Below, piece after piece: positions 1 through 8,035 of a DNA stretch of 64,000 nucleotides (the stretch's first letter is position 1; each line of letters starts with the position of its first letter). The stretch is from Rhodocytophaga aerolata. Lineage in GTDB: Bacteria; Bacteroidota; Bacteroidia; Cytophagales; 172606-1. Location: positions 248,001-312,000 of the forward strand of contig NZ_JAUKPO010000005.1 in NCBI RefSeq assembly GCF_030503435.1. The letters run 5' to 3'. Made by a program: the position numbers and the translations under genes. A model generated the notes under the pieces. It did no database searches. It saw nothing but the letters and a program-made list of their open reading frames with translations, and was not told the DNA's origin.

Positions 1-1031
1 GCATTAGAATCAGCAATGGCTATATTAAAGCACCGCTCGGCATCAACAGATATTTTCATTACCTGGCCTGCACGATAGACTTTGTTGGTGGCTGGCTCCC
101 GCATCTGTAATTTGGGCGGCATATTTTTGGGGCAGTCAATTACCATCAGCTGAAAGTCGCGCCGTACCTCGCCTATCTTTTTGCCGTCCCGGTATTCTTC
201 ACATAATACCGAAAAAACAAATAGCCCGGTACGGGAGGAAGTAAACGTAAGCTGTCCGGTGGAAGGATTTACCCGTAAGGGAGCTTTGCCAGAAATAACA
301 TTTGCCAGGTTGAATCCTTGTGCCCACCGCACTTCCGGATAAGGAGCTGTATAAAACCTGCCGGTATTATAGGGATTCCTGTTCCAGGTGGGCTGAGAAG
401 AACTATGGCCATTATAAGGGGTTACCAGTTTATAAACCAGTTGATCCCCATCCGGGTCGGTTGCGCCAAAGTCAAATACAAAGGGCTCATTTACACACGC
501 ATAATCGCCTTTAGGCACAATAAAGGAAGGAGAACTATTGTAAAGCCGGATATTATTCAGCACAACTGGAGGAAATTCCATATAGAAAGCCATACCGGCA
601 TCTTGCGGATTAATAATATTAGAAATAGTATTATTCCGGCAGCATCTTTCCCATACGACATAATAGCCTTCAGGGTCTGTATACACATTCTGCGACAGGG
701 TGATGGGGGCCGAATACCGGATCAGGCGGGTTTGTAGACGGGCTGAAGTACATTCAGGGTTGGTATAGTTTACCTGCCCATACGACACACGAGGCAACAC
801 TACTACCTGCATTTGCTGATTATTTCTTTTGCTATAAATGACTGCATACACACTTGCATCTTCCGCGCCTTTATCTCCATTAATATCGTCGAAATATAAA
901 TTCAGGGTGAGGGTATATTGGTTGCCCCTTCCGGCAGAGGTAAGCTCAAAATCTCCTCCTACTATATGGGTGGCAAAGGCGGAACAGAGCGTTAAGTAAA
1001 AAAGTATACAACAGATGTATAGGTGTTTCAT
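1..1031 (-). CDS. Secreted T9SS/gliding-type protein, N-terminal part (open at left edge)
   Basis: An open frame runs on the minus strand from an ATG at 1031 to the window edge without a stop, about 343 codons, so the C-terminus is outside the window. The start MKHLYICCILFYLTLCSAFA is a typical Sec signal peptide and is followed by THIVGGDFEL. Such THIVGG starts are common in large Bacteroidota secreted proteins that end in gliding-motility-associated or T9SS sorting domains. Further in are ATDPDGDQLVYKL, which is PKD/cadherin-like, and several Cys, including a CC pair near residue 128. The class (exported surface protein) is inferred from this N-terminus only. The sorting domain cannot be seen here and no enzyme motif was recognised. 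Confidence 0.75.
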   Translation of the reverse strand, partial: MKHLYICCILFYLTLCSAFATHIVGGDFELTSAGRGNQYTLTLNLYFDDINGDKGAEDASVYAVIYSKRNNQQMQVVVLPRVSYGQVNYTNPECTSARLQTRLIRYSAPITLSQNVYTDPEGYYVVWERCCRNNTISNIINPQDAGMAFYMEFPPVVLNNIRLYNSSPSFIVPKGDYACVNEPFVFDFGATDPDGDQLVYKLVTPYNGHSSSQPTWNRNPYNTGRFYTAPYPEVRWAQGFNLANVISGKAPLRVNPSTGQLTFTSSRTGLFVFSVLCEEYRDGKKIGEVRRDFQLMVIDCPKNMPPKLQMREPATNKVYRAGQVMKISVDAERCFNIAIADSN

Positions 1032-1278
1032 GGGATAGCAATCGAATTAAGATAACAGGTAATGGGTAAGGTAACGCTGGTACCAGACCTGGCACTGCTT
1101 TATTTAACTTTGAGAGTAAAGTAACTTTAGCGCGTCTGATTGCAATAGTTTTTAGCTAAATTACTTAAATATTTTTTTATTACAAACCTCACTTTCGATT
1201 GGATTATTTCCACAAAAGCAGGCTCCTTTTTATTTGCAGGTTGTACAGATGAGATAAAAGGCTTATCCGGCAAAAGTA

Positions 1279-1309
1279 TTGATAGGCTAGCCGCTATTTG
1301 GTATATTTG
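1279..1309 (+). promoter_or_regulatory. Bacteroidota-type promoter of rlmD, possibly leaderless
   Basis: TTG at 1279-1281 and a perfect TAnnTTTG match (TATATTTG, 1302-1309) are separated by exactly 20 nt, as expected for the Bacteroidota primary sigma factor. The predicted transcription start is about 1314-1316, only 2-4 nt before the rlmD ATG at 1318, so the mRNA would have almost no leader. The sequence TATTTGCAGG of this box also occurs at 1231-1240. Confidence 0.55.
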
Positions 1310-1317
1310 CAGGCCTC

Positions 1318-2730
1318 ATGAGAAAGAACAACAAAGAAAAATTCCCTTTACTAGAAAAAATACCCATCACCGGAATTGCTGCTGAAGGCAAATGCATTGC
1401 CCGTACCCTAGACATGGTCATATTTGTGGAAGGCGTGGCTGCTCCTGGTGATATTGCAGATCTGAGAATAACCCGTAAGAAAAAGAATTTTATAGAGGCG
1501 GTTCCAGTTCGTTTTCATCAGTATTCCTCTCAACGGGTAGAAGCTTTCTGTGAGCATTTTGGCGTATGTGGTGGTTGCAAATGGCAGCATATTCCCTACC
1601 AGGGCCAACTTGCCTATAAGCAGCAACAGGTAATTGATAACCTGGAGAGAATAGCCAAAGTACCTTTACCAGAAATACAGCCTATCCTGCCTTCTGCCCA
1701 AACCCAGTACTACCGCAATAAATTAGAATTTACCTTTTCGCCTAACCGCTGGCTCACCAATGAAGACATACAATCTGACAAACAGTTTGACAGACGTACC
1801 CTGGGATTTCATATACCCAAACGTTTCGATAAGATACTGGACATTGCTCATTGTTATTTGCAGCCTGAGCCTTCTAATCCGATCCGCCTGGCAGTAAAAG
1901 ACTATGCCCGGAAACATAATCTGTCCTTCTTTGATAATGTCAAAAATGAAGGTTTTCTGAGAAATCTCATTATCCGCACCTCTGGTACCGGAGAGATTAT
2001 GGTCATTCTGCAAGTATATCATGATGATCAGCCGGTTATCAGAGAGTTACTTAGCTACTTACTTAGCCAGTTTCCGGAAATTACCTCATTGCAGTATGTA
2101 ATTAACCCAAAAGGAAACGATACTTTTCATGATTTGGAGGTACATCTGTTTGCTGGGAAGCCTTTTATTATGGAGCAGATGGAGAATTTGCAGTTCCGGG
2201 TAGGGCCAAAATCCTTCTACCAGACGAATTCTTTACAAGCCTACGAACTATACAAAATCACCAGAGACTATGCCAGTTTGCAAGGACACGAGATTGTGTA
2301 CGACTTGTATACCGGCACAGGCACCATTGCTAATTTTGTGGCCCATCAGGCAAAAAAGGTAGTTGGATTGGAATATGTAGCCATGTCTATTGAAGATGCA
2401 AAAGTAAACTCCCAGATCAACCAGATTACAAATACTGCTTTTCTGGCCGGAGATATGAAACATTTACTTACCGAAGAGTTATTTTCACAGCATGGCAAGC
2501 CTGATGTTGTCATTACTGATCCGCCAAGGGCTGGTATGGACCCGCAAGTAATTGACATGTTGCTGCTGGCGGCTCCGGAAAAGATTGTTTATGTAAGTTG
2601 CAATCCGGCTACCCAGGCCAGAGATATTGCCTTGCTGGATGCAAAATATGCTGTAAAAGCCGTGCAGCCCGTAGATATGTTTCCGCATACCTATCATGTA
2701 GAAAATATAGCTCTGTTGGTGAAAAAGTAA
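1318..2730 (+). CDS. rlmD: 23S rRNA (uracil-5-)-methyltransferase RlmD/TrmA family
   Basis: This 470-residue class I SAM-dependent RNA m5U methyltransferase probably methylates a uridine in 23S rRNA (U1939 in E. coli). An N-terminal TRAM-like segment (residues 10-65) precedes an iron-sulfur cluster site with Cys78, Cys84 and Cys87 (CEHFGVCGGC) and a fourth Cys near 178 (AHCYLQP). The C-terminal domain has the SAM motif YDLYTGTGT, then DPPRAGMDP at about 401 and the catalytic VSCNP with Cys near 428. Length and motif order fit the family. The gene is convergent with the AAC(3)-like gene downstream. Which of the RlmD, RlmC or RumA substrates is used cannot be settled from sequence alone. Confidence 0.9.
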   Translation: MRKNNKEKFPLLEKIPITGIAAEGKCIARTLDMVIFVEGVAAPGDIADLRITRKKKNFIEAVPVRFHQYSSQRVEAFCEHFGVCGGCKWQHIPYQGQLAYKQQQVIDNLERIAKVPLPEIQPILPSAQTQYYRNKLEFTFSPNRWLTNEDIQSDKQFDRRTLGFHIPKRFDKILDIAHCYLQPEPSNPIRLAVKDYARKHNLSFFDNVKNEGFLRNLIIRTSGTGEIMVILQVYHDDQPVIRELLSYLLSQFPEITSLQYVINPKGNDTFHDLEVHLFAGKPFIMEQMENLQFRVGPKSFYQTNSLQAYELYKITRDYASLQGHEIVYDLYTGTGTIANFVAHQAKKVVGLEYVAMSIEDAKVNSQINQITNTAFLAGDMKHLLTEELFSQHGKPDVVITDPPRAGMDPQVIDMLLLAAPEKIVYVSCNPATQARDIALLDAKYAVKAVQPVDMFPHTYHVENIALLVKK

Positions 2731-2786
2731 GCCGATGTAGTATATAACTAAGCTGTGTAGTAATGGCTAAGTGGCCATGGTAAAAC

Positions 2787-3614
2787 TTATCCCTGTCTTT
2801 TGTTCAAATGCTGTTCCATCCAATGGACGGCATAGCTATTCAGCCGGGTGGCATTGAACAAATAACTGGTGGCATTACCTACTTTGTGGGGAGTAATCTG
2901 ATTTTCTAACAGGTATTGATTCATCAGGTCGAGAAAATAGTCGCCTTTGTACCCATCTACTACACCTTCTGAAGTGTCGAATTCTTCTATCCCTACCCAT
3001 TCGGTGAGCCCATTGCTGCCAAGCATAGGCATAGAATACCTTACTATTTTTTTAGCCGGAATAGCAGCTCTGTCTTCTGCATGGTGAAGCAGGGTAACGG
3101 TGGTTAGTGGCGCACCAATTAAGGCAACGTATCCCTGTAAGGCAATAAGTTTGGCTAAAGGAGAATGAATACCATATCCATACTTTAAACTATGATCTTT
3201 TGTTAAAAAAGCAGCATGCTTCCCTACTGCTGCAAACGATCCATCGGGGTGCATACTTCGCCTGGCACCGGGCCATTTCCGGAACAGTTCAGCCAGTATA
3301 CTCCAGTCTACTACTGCTCTGGCAGTTTCCGGATCATAGGGGGTACACTCCCGCAAATAAGCCGATTTCATTTCCGGACTCCATCCCTCCATGGTATAGG
3401 GGCTATCTTCCCAGCCTATATACATCATCAGCGTTCCTTCCTGGTCTAGCAATTCCAACAAAGCCCGGATAATTATTTCGGGGCCACCTACAAGCCATCC
3501 AATACTTTTTACAGAAATATGCAGCATCACCGTCTGGCCAGGGGTGATCCCTAGTTTTGAGAAATAAGCTTTTAGCTGTGATTTAGTAACCGGCCTGTCA
3601 GGTTGAATATCCAT
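2787..3614 (-). CDS. AAC(3)-family aminoglycoside N3-acetyltransferase-like protein
   Basis: A 275-residue member of the large AAC(3) fold family (Antibiotic_NAT), which transfers acetyl from acetyl-CoA, classically to the 3-amino group of 2-deoxystreptamine antibiotics. Visible signatures are TPGQTVMLHISVKSIGW near the N-terminus, EGTLMMYIGWEDSPY, RSMHPDGSFAAVGKHA with the conserved substrate-site His, GYGIHSPLAKL, VALIGAPLTTVTLLHHAEDRA, and length close to the usual 260-290. It has no signal peptide and is cytoplasmic. Family members in environmental bacteria often have unknown natural amine substrates, so real resistance is an inference. A second, structurally unrelated AAC(3)-I-like gene lies 117 bp away on the same strand. 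Confidence 0.85.
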   Translation of the reverse strand: MDIQPDRPVTKSQLKAYFSKLGITPGQTVMLHISVKSIGWLVGGPEIIIRALLELLDQEGTLMMYIGWEDSPYTMEGWSPEMKSAYLRECTPYDPETARAVVDWSILAELFRKWPGARRSMHPDGSFAAVGKHAAFLTKDHSLKYGYGIHSPLAKLIALQGYVALIGAPLTTVTLLHHAEDRAAIPAKKIVRYSMPMLGSNGLTEWVGIEEFDTSEGVVDGYKGDYFLDLMNQYLLENQITPHKVGNATSYLFNATRLNSYAVHWMEQHLNKRQG

Positions 3615-3731
3615 AGAGTAATTATATATTGCTATCCTGGCTATGCGCCAATATTAGAAAAGCTACCCATTCATGGCAGAAAACCGGAAGGGTGTGGGAT
3701 GCCAGAACTCTGTGTACATCTATTTGCTTAT

Positions 3732-4193
3732 CTATTCCTCAGAATAGGTAAAATGCACAACCTTTTCGGCCATTCCGCCAGTGGCCTGGTAAAACTCCAG
3801 TGCATGTGTATCTTCCGCATGGGCGGCTACAAATATCTCTGGTATATTCTGCTGCTGGCAATATTTTTTTAGGGCCGTAAGCAGTAGCTTTCCTATGCCC
3901 CTTCTCTGATATTCTGCTGAAACAGCTACGTCATAAATAAACATTTCTGAGGATGCCGAATAGTACATAGGAAGTTCATACGCCGTTAGGCCGCCAATCA
4001 CTTGGCTATCTTGAATAGCAGCAAAAGCAACAAAGGTATTATTCCGAAGTAACTGGGACAGGTAATTGGGTTCGGCGTCTGTTTCATCCTCCCTTTCGAA
4101 TACGTCCCGGAATAACTGAATCAGTTGTTGAGCCAAGGCAACATCTCCTGTGCCGAGGCGTTTTATTTCAATTTCAGTAGTAGGTGTGTTCAT
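3732..4193 (-). CDS. GNAT acetyltransferase resembling AAC(3)-I
   Basis: This 153-residue GNAT-fold acetyltransferase has the acetyl-CoA-binding motif A at about residues 89-103 (VSAEYQRRGIGKLLL, the QRRGIG signature). Features typical of the AAC(3)-I (gentamicin acetyltransferase) group are YLSQLLRNNTFVAFAA, the GGLTAYELPMY segment, EMFIYDVAVSAEYQRRGI and a C-terminal EFYQATGGMAEKVVHF. The length matches that group (150-180). It is upstream of the AAC(3)-family gene on the same strand (117-bp gap) and divergent from the methyltransferase at 4279. The aminoglycoside substrate is inferred from family resemblance. A general small-molecule acetyltransferase role is equally possible. Confidence 0.8.
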   Translation of the reverse strand: MNTPTTEIEIKRLGTGDVALAQQLIQLFRDVFEREDETDAEPNYLSQLLRNNTFVAFAAIQDSQVIGGLTAYELPMYYSASSEMFIYDVAVSAEYQRRGIGKLLLTALKKYCQQQNIPEIFVAAHAEDTHALEFYQATGGMAEKVVHFTYSEE

Positions 4194-4278
4194 TGTAGAG
4201 AAAAATAAGGTATATGAATATACATAAAAGAATAGATAGTGTAAACTTGTTGAGCAAACGGCTACTCTCCCCTATCGA

Positions 4279-4809
4279 ATGAAAACGAATGAACGGTTTA
4301 TATGGGCTGCTTCCTTAATGGATGTAAAACCAACCGACCAATTACTGGAAATTGGCTGCGGAGCAGGGTTATTGGTAGAGCAACTGGCGTTGAAGGCAAC
4401 GCAGGGACATATTACCGCCATAGACCAGTCGGTTCCTATGATTACAATGGCCTCCAAACGGAATCACGCCTTTATCTCTTCCGGAAAAGTAACTTTAGTA
4501 GCAGGAAATTTTGCAGATTACCAGTTTGTAGAAGCTAGTTTCGATAAAATAGTGGCTTTCAATGTATCTGTTTTCTGGAAAGCGCCTGAAAAAGAGCTTT
4601 CTTTAATTAAAAAAGCCCTTAAACCAGACGGACAGCTTTTTGTATTTTATCAAACGCCGAAAGGGGCTGACCTGAAAATTGCCGCACTCATCAAGACACA
4701 CTTACAAAATGCGTCATATCAACTTGTAGACGAACAAATCTATTATGAGGCTAGTAGTGCATCTGCATTCGGCATTATTGCTAGGCCGAAATCCTTATAT
4801 GAATACTAA
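4279..4809 (+). CDS. Class I SAM-dependent methyltransferase
   Basis: A 176-residue methyltransferase with a short Rossmann fold. Motif I is LLEIGCGAGLLVEQLA (about residues 20-35), followed by ITAIDQSVPMITMASKR (motif II, Asp binding the SAM ribose), VTLVAGNFADYQF and a motif IV/V region FDKIVAFNVSVFWKAPEKEL. ALKPDGQLFVFYQ follows. It looks like the Methyltransf_11/25 group acting on small molecules, but the substrate is unknown. It starts 85 bp from the divergent AAC(3)-I-like gene, so the two may share a control region. It is convergent with the small gene at 4851. Confidence 0.8.
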   Translation: MKTNERFIWAASLMDVKPTDQLLEIGCGAGLLVEQLALKATQGHITAIDQSVPMITMASKRNHAFISSGKVTLVAGNFADYQFVEASFDKIVAFNVSVFWKAPEKELSLIKKALKPDGQLFVFYQTPKGADLKIAALIKTHLQNASYQLVDEQIYYEASSASAFGIIARPKSLYEY

Positions 4810-4850
4810 CATTTATTTACACCATCCAGCCGCTTATACCTACTAGGATT

Positions 4851-5123
4851 TTACTCTGGCAAAATCTCTATTTTATATCCGGCAGCCGTTACCAGATCCA
4901 TTACACTTGATTTGTAGTAGTCAATATATTTCCCCTTGGCCCGAAGAATTTTATCGCAATCAGCCAGATCGAAATTAAAAGAACAATCGGGAAAGTAGGC
5001 GGTTAATAAATCCACTAACCTTGCCGCTTCCGATAATTTTACCACATTGGTTCTGAAAACTTCTACATCGGTAATGTCTGCTGAAACCTGTGGAAGAACT
5101 AAGCTTTCTGTCTGATCAATCAT
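4851..5123 (-). CDS. Small conserved-type hypothetical protein
   Basis: A 90-residue cytoplasmic protein without signal peptide or membrane segment. It is acidic, has alternating helix/strand-like patterns (VEVFRTNVVKLSEAARLVDLL and FNFDLADCDKILRAKG) and ends in VTAAGYKIEILPE. The DCDKILR segment and the size recall small heavy-metal-associated-like (HMA fold) proteins of Bacteroidota, but the CxxC metal site is absent, so no function is assigned. Codon use is similar to the neighbours. It follows the DinB-like gene on the same strand, with a terminator-like hairpin between them. Confidence 0.6.
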   Translation of the reverse strand: MIDQTESLVLPQVSADITDVEVFRTNVVKLSEAARLVDLLTAYFPDCSFNFDLADCDKILRAKGKYIDYYKSSVMDLVTAAGYKIEILPE

Positions 5124-5177
5124 AAAGTGTATGCTCTAAAATATTCAACTTACTGTACCATATTTCATACAAATAAC

Positions 5178-5216
5178 CACACGTGCAGCTACCCTAACAG
5201 ATTAGCTGCACGTGTG
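5178..5216 (-). terminator. Hairpin terminator after the DinB-family gene
   Basis: A perfect 14-bp stem (5178-5191 pairs with 5203-5216) with an 11-nt loop lies just past the stop of the DinB-like gene. The tail on the minus strand is only moderately T-rich, so termination may be partial. Confidence 0.55.
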
Positions 5217-5239
5217 CAATCTATTCAATAATTGAGTTG

Positions 5240-5746
5240 TTAATCCCGCAACCAGAAAGCTGGCGGCTCTATGCCTAATGACCGTAGGTAAACATACCCC
5301 TGGCCGCGGTGATGAATTTCATTGTCTATAAAGTAAAATATATGAGAGATAATGGTTCCTTCATAGATTCCAAAGATTACTTCTTCTTGCTGAAAGCGGT
5401 TTGCCGGAATCTGTGGCCATAAAGCATCTATTTGCTGTGTTACCTCATCCCACAACTGAAGCACTTCCGCTTTTGTGGTTGGTGCAGGGGCATCTTTATA
5501 TTCTTCCCATTGAGCAGTAACTAATCCTTTAATGCCTGGGCTAGCCATCTGGATCATTTCCATTGCCAAGGCAGCGAAGGGACGCATTCCTCCGATAGAA
5601 TAGGTAAAAAAAGCTTCTTCCGGAAATGCTTCAATTACCCGGCGGGTTAACCGGCGGTGGCCTTGCCAGTGATTTAGCAACTCTTCGCGGGTAATTACCT
5701 GGGTAGACAAATCGGTTTCGTTTAATTGCATGCTGTTGCTTGACAT
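5240..5746 (-). CDS. DinB-family metal-binding four-helix protein
   Basis: This 168-residue protein matches the DinB/YfiT four-helix-bundle family. The metal-ligand histidines appear in order: LLNHWQGHRRLT near residue 26 and DNEIHHRGQGYVYLRSLG near residue 147, the usual H-x3-H C-terminal signature. The family includes bacillithiol- or mycothiol-dependent transferases and damage-inducible proteins. Because bshB1 (48626) points to bacillithiol in this cell, a thiol-transferase role is conceivable, but this is inference. The gene stands alone with about 220 bp of upstream AT-rich sequence as its own control region. TTTCTTTG on the minus strand just upstream is a 7/8 match to the -7 box. Confidence 0.8.
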   Translation of the reverse strand: MSSNSMQLNETDLSTQVITREELLNHWQGHRRLTRRVIEAFPEEAFFTYSIGGMRPFAALAMEMIQMASPGIKGLVTAQWEEYKDAPAPTTKAEVLQLWDEVTQQIDALWPQIPANRFQQEEVIFGIYEGTIISHIFYFIDNEIHHRGQGYVYLRSLGIEPPAFWLRD

Positions 5747-5968
5747 AAGTAAAAAGTTTTGGTTGTTGAATTTGTTTTACTTTACAAAGAAACAACCACC
5801 AGGTGACAGCCTTATGTCAGTAGGGTATGGAAAATTTCATTCTTTTTTAACTACCTATATACATCAGATACTTAAGTGAATTTAATAAATAAACCATGAT
5901 ACCATACCAATCACTTAATATACTAAAAATCAGTAATTTATATAGCAATTAGTATAATTTGAGGCAGG

Positions 5969-6949
5969 TTATTTTTGTTTAGACAGATGCTTATTATGTA
6001 GTACTAAGCCGTCTATAAACCTGGCTATTGCATTCGGATTTACCTCAGGTTTAATTTTAATATATTCATGGTTGCTGTCTTTATCTGAAAGCCATTGATT
6101 ACTGCCATCTTTGCTTACATAACAATACCCGTTGGTTACCCTGTCAAAATAGGTAGAGGCTTTTTCTGTTAACAGAAGTACGGCTATCTGATCCCAGCTG
6201 GGCCTGCCAGCAAAACCATTATATAATTCATACGCCCGGTATACTGGATTGTTAGTAGGGAGTGACTTTTTCAGGTATTGTCCTCCGGTAATTACCTCTT
6301 TTCCTACTTCCCATCCGCAAAAAATCACCTGCTTATCCCAGGCTTTCAAACAATACACCGTAGAAAGTGGATCGGGCCGGTAAAAATTAGCTTCTTTCCC
6401 TTCAGGAAACATCCCGCCCATACAAATCCATCTGGCTACTTTTTTAGAAGCAAGTGCTTTTCCATCAAGAGGCGAATAGGTATCCGCACCAGATTGGAGC
6501 AACTGTTGAAAGCTGGTTAAGTGCCCGATTGTGATAATAACTACCGAAGAGTCGGGGCTGTTGCTTAATATTTTTCTGTATAAAGCAGTGGATTCCTGTG
6601 CATTTTCTAAAGATCGTAAGCGGTGCGGAAATTCTTCGCTGATCTGCCTGGTATATTTTGAATGGTTTTTAAGTTCCTTCTGTGACTTCAGAAACCCTAC
6701 CGGTAGGTTAGGTCTTCCAAAATAGGTGTTAACGGCATCTACACAGAGTGGCGCATATGGGTCGTCGCTAGTCACAATTACTCCTGCAAAATCTACCTTC
6801 TTTTCATCGGCAAGGGTATGTAGCATAGCTAAGGCTGCCACATCGTCTACATCAGAATCTATGTCGGCATCCAAAATAACCCGGAATTGTGCAGAAAGTA
6901 TAGGCACAGAAAACAGTAGTAAGCAAAAGCAGATCAACATTACCTTCAT
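5969..6949 (-). CDS. Exported nucleoside hydrolase, variant metal site (paralog A)
   Basis: A 326-residue inosine-uridine nucleoside hydrolase-like protein with a Sec signal peptide (MKVMLICFCLLLFSVPILSA), so it acts in the periplasm, splitting nucleosides into base and ribose. The Ca-binding N-terminal motif reads DADIDSDVDD: the usual Gly of the DTDxGxDD pattern is Asp here and the Thr is Ala. VVIITIGHLTS, the WICMGGMFPEG segment and RPSWDQIAVL (Asp ligand) follow the family order. It is the last gene of the rbsK operon, 55 bp after its paralog, and has no obvious terminator. The altered metal motif suggests changed specificity or activity compared with the copy at 7005. Confidence 0.85.
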   Translation of the reverse strand: MKVMLICFCLLLFSVPILSAQFRVILDADIDSDVDDVAALAMLHTLADEKKVDFAGVIVTSDDPYAPLCVDAVNTYFGRPNLPVGFLKSQKELKNHSKYTRQISEEFPHRLRSLENAQESTALYRKILSNSPDSSVVIITIGHLTSFQQLLQSGADTYSPLDGKALASKKVARWICMGGMFPEGKEANFYRPDPLSTVYCLKAWDKQVIFCGWEVGKEVITGGQYLKKSLPTNNPVYRAYELYNGFAGRPSWDQIAVLLLTEKASTYFDRVTNGYCYVSKDGSNQWLSDKDSNHEYIKIKPEVNPNAIARFIDGLVLHNKHLSKQK

Positions 6950-7004
6950 GAATGATGCATGGTGATTTGATTAATTAAAATTTGAGTAACTCTTTTGGAC
7001 TAGG

Positions 7005-8009
7005 CTATTTCCTAACAGATTTTCCAGGTTGGTGCATCATCAACTGGTTAATAATGTCTGTAACCTGTGCTACGGGCATTTTCTCCACCAGATAAAAGTG
7101 TCCTTTTTTACTGGCGTCCCAGCGGTTATTGCCGCTTGTCAATGTAACCATCCGGCCCGGTTTGAGTGTATAATAAGGCTCCACTCCTTTTATAGCCACC
7201 AGTACCGCCGTTTGGTCCCAGCTCATACGTCCATCTTTGTCTTCCTGAGCCTTAGGAATACTAATGCGGAATACATCTTTAACCGGACTATTCTGAATAC
7301 TAGTGTTTTGAATCAAAGGCAAGCCTGTTTTCACTTTCTGGCCAATTTCAAACCCGGAAAAGATAATTTCGGTAGGCCAGTTTGCAAAAGCGTTTACAGA
7401 AGCCGTAGAATCTCTGTGTACATTGTATTCCCTTCCTTCCGGAAACTTTCCAGCCATGCTTACAAGTCTGTTCACTTTTTTGCTTACCAGTTCTTTACCG
7501 GTAAGGTTGGAGTATTTATCGGGCTTAGACTCCAGTAAGTTTGCCAGATTCGTTATAAAACCAACGGTTACAATGGTTACACTTTTGTCCGGTTGTTTGG
7601 CTAGTATCTGCCTGTATACCTCAACGGACTCTGGTACACTGGCATTAGAGGTAATCTTATGCGGATATTTTGCAATTACGGTATCTGACCAGCCTTGTGT
7701 GTCACGGTCGGTAACGGCATTGCCTTTCGGTACGCCAATGGGTATATCTGGCCTGCCAAAATAGGTATTGAATACGCTTAGCACAGGAGCTACTCCAGCA
7801 TATTTACTACTGGCTATGGTAGCTAATATAGTAGCTTGTCCGCTGTCAGCCAGGGCATGCAGCATAGCAATGGCGCCTACATCATCGTAGTCAGGCCCTA
7901 TATCGGTATCAAAAATAATATTGACTGGTGCTGACTTTTTTTGAGCATAGCTACCTGACAAGGTAAACATTAGAAGAGCAGAAATAAGCAAAAAAGGTAA
8001 ATTTTTCAT
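7005..8009 (-). CDS. Exported nucleoside hydrolase (paralog B)
   Basis: A 334-residue paralog of the neighbouring hydrolase with signal peptide MKNLPFLLISALLMFTLSGSYA. The metal site is canonical (FDTDIGPDYDD), with VTIVTVGFITNLANLL, the VSMAGKFPEGREYNVH segment and GRMSWDQTAVLVA further on. The protein would hydrolyse ribonucleosides (or related glycosides) in the periplasm to free base and ribose. It sits 26 bp after the transporter gene and 55 bp before paralog A, in one transcription unit with ribokinase. Exported members are common in Bacteroidota. Substrate preference cannot be read from the sequence. Confidence 0.87.
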   Translation of the reverse strand: MKNLPFLLISALLMFTLSGSYAQKKSAPVNIIFDTDIGPDYDDVGAIAMLHALADSGQATILATIASSKYAGVAPVLSVFNTYFGRPDIPIGVPKGNAVTDRDTQGWSDTVIAKYPHKITSNASVPESVEVYRQILAKQPDKSVTIVTVGFITNLANLLESKPDKYSNLTGKELVSKKVNRLVSMAGKFPEGREYNVHRDSTASVNAFANWPTEIIFSGFEIGQKVKTGLPLIQNTSIQNSPVKDVFRISIPKAQEDKDGRMSWDQTAVLVAIKGVEPYYTLKPGRMVTLTSGNNRWDASKKGHFYLVEKMPVAQVTDIINQLMMHQPGKSVRK

Positions 8010-8035
8010 TTATGGTATGGTTCATTATTCACTAA

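Noticed and set aside
318-737. 139-codon plus-strand frame at the left edge
   Set aside because: Antisense to the clear minus-strand secreted-protein frame with signal peptide that covers 1-1031.
2787-4193. Resistance cassette or transposon carrying the acetyltransferase genes
   Set aside because: No transposase, inverted repeats or attC-like sites, and base composition resembles the neighbours.
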